This document shows positions 63,007 to 64,000 of a DNA stretch of 64,000 nt, piece after piece (position 1 is the stretch's first letter; the number at the start of each line of letters is the position of its first letter). Position numbers and translations under genes: made by a program. Origin of the DNA: Nemopilema nomurai. Taxonomy: Eukaryota; Cnidaria; Scyphozoa; Rhizostomeae; Rhizostomatidae. The DNA lies in NCBI GenBank assembly GCA_003864495.1, contig ML133388.1:1922738-1986737 (forward strand). Reading direction: 5' to 3'. A model generated the notes under the pieces. It was given only the letters and a program-made list of their open reading frames with translations, did not search any database and was not told the DNA's origin.

Positions 63007-64000
63007 GTAGGCTGTAAACGTTTTCCTGTTATTTCGATTCTGTTTTTGTTTACCAGGAAGGCTCGAGTCCATTTTTGAGCATGAAAGAGATATTATTCGA
63101 TCATTCCAGTGCTCAAACTGCAATTACATAAGGTAGGTCAGTGGTGACAAGTACGTCATCAGTGAATTCCGATAGTCATGCATCTGCCTGGAGAGTCCAG
63201 AGTCCTGAAAAGCTGACTACTCCATGGCTGAAAGCCGGGGGAACATTTTGTCTGTTAATATCAGGAATGTTTACAAAAAATGGAAGTGATCGTAATAGAT
63301 TTTGTTTTGTTTTGAGTTCATAATGAGGAAGGTTTGAATTATCAAAATTGCAGCCGGAGGAATGTTAAAGTTTTTACTTTTACTTTAGAGTTTTTACTAG
63401 CAAAGTCAGGTATCTTATAAACTAGGTTTTGGTCCGTACTCCTGGGTCGTTTCTAAAAGGAGAGCTGTTTAGATTCGTTCTAATTCGTCAATGTCCAACC
63501 GTTTTGGGTCCGTACTGTTTTTGATTGATACCGTTTTGGACCGTACCGCTTTAGATCCGTACTATTTTAGATCCGTTCCACTTTGGATCCGTACTGTTTT
63601 GGATCCGTACCACTTATGATCCCTACCACTTATGATCCGTACTGTTTTGGATCCGTACGGCTTTGGGTCCGTACGGCTTTGGATCCGTACTGTTTTGGAT
63701 CCGTACCGTTGGGATCCGTACCACTTGTGATCCGTACCGTTTTGGATCCGTACTGTTTTGGATCCGTACTGTTTTGGATCCGTACTGTTCTGGATCCGTA
63801 CCACTTGTGATCCGTACTGTTTTGGATCCGTACAGCTTTGGATCCGTACTGTTTTGAAGCCGTACTGTTCTAGATCCGTACCCTTTGGATCCGTACCACT
63901 AATGATCCGTACCGTTTTCCATAACAATATCGATACAGTTTTGGTACAATCACTCATTCATAACATTCCCTGCTCAATAAAAGAAGGAATGAGATATTCC
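63007..64000 (+). other. Intron of the agrin-like gene reaching the window edge
   Basis: It begins at the GTAGGC donor after the last Kazal exon. Apart from the minisatellite at 63480-63930, nothing is recognised. The phase-1 open end means the CDS must continue beyond 64000. Confidence 0.7.
63480..63930. repeat. 16-bp minisatellite (GATCCGTACTGTTTTG)
   Basis: About 25 tandem units of a 16-bp repeat, with 15-18 bp variants (ACCACTT, ACGGCTTTG), span some 450 bp. Many units contain GGATCC. Because stops are absent from the unit, both strands show long meaningless frames (for example a 131-codon minus frame). It lies inside an intron of the agrin-like gene. Confidence 0.9.

Noticed and set aside
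63562..63957. 131-codon minus-strand frame and 64-75 codon plus-strand frames with repeated VRIQ or DPYCFGS units
   Set aside because: They are translations of the 16-bp minisatellite. A 16-bp unit without stops is open in several frames, and there is no start or splice context.

Overview
This is a window of intron-rich, AT-rich animal nuclear DNA. Genes are split into short exons with consensus GT..AG junctions, there are no operons, and every gene I recognise is a metazoan family. Long introns, a tRNA-derived SINE and a 5'-truncated non-LTR retrotransposon fit an invertebrate. The protein similarities suggest a cnidarian-like animal, but that is a guess; the lineage cannot be fixed from sequence reading alone.

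Layout. (1) 225-560 (+): last coding exon of an unidentified coiled-coil protein, with a poly(A) signal at 750-755. (2) 601-2504 (-): partial SLC35E2-type nucleotide-sugar/triose-phosphate-like transporter. Its 3' exons lie beyond the left edge, and one coding exon (601-651) sits antisense inside the presumed 3' UTR of the coiled-coil gene. (3) 3556-8982 (+): complete eight-exon BCAS2/SPF27 spliceosome gene, head-to-head with SLC35E2. Its introns carry a truncated non-LTR element with a clear target-site duplication and a SINE copy. (4) About 9-20.6 kb: mostly noncoding, with SINE pieces, a nested palindrome and two weak candidate upstream exons. (5) 20663-49202 (+): PLEKHG5 (Syx/Tech) RhoGEF, assembled in frame across 23 exons. 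It has a zinc-binding-like N-terminus, a ubiquitin-like/Raf-RBD-type region, DH and PH domains, and a long disordered tail ending in a PDZ-type ligand. At least one further first exon (33496-33831) is well supported, others are plausible, and there is a candidate alternative last exon at 49371-49416. (6) About 49.4-56.4 kb: intergenic, with simple repeats only. (7) 56444-63006 and beyond (+): 5' part of a secreted agrin-like protein with signal peptide, agrin NtA domain, follistatin/Kazal, GON domain, Kazal, Kazal. It continues past the right edge. The last kilobase is intron containing a 16-bp minisatellite.

The most interesting points are the agrin-like NtA/Kazal protein with a GON domain (known from ADAMTS9/20/GON-1) inserted between Kazal modules on phase-1-bounded exons; the multi-promoter structure of PLEKHG5; and the linkage of SLC35E2, PLEKHG5 and an agrin-like gene, whose human counterparts all map to 1p36. 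The genes do not form a pathway: BCAS2 acts in splicing, SLC35E2 in membrane transport, PLEKHG5 in RhoA activation, and the agrin-like protein in the extracellular matrix.

All exon boundaries were read by eye from splice consensus, reading phase and remembered family sequences. No alignment or database search was run.
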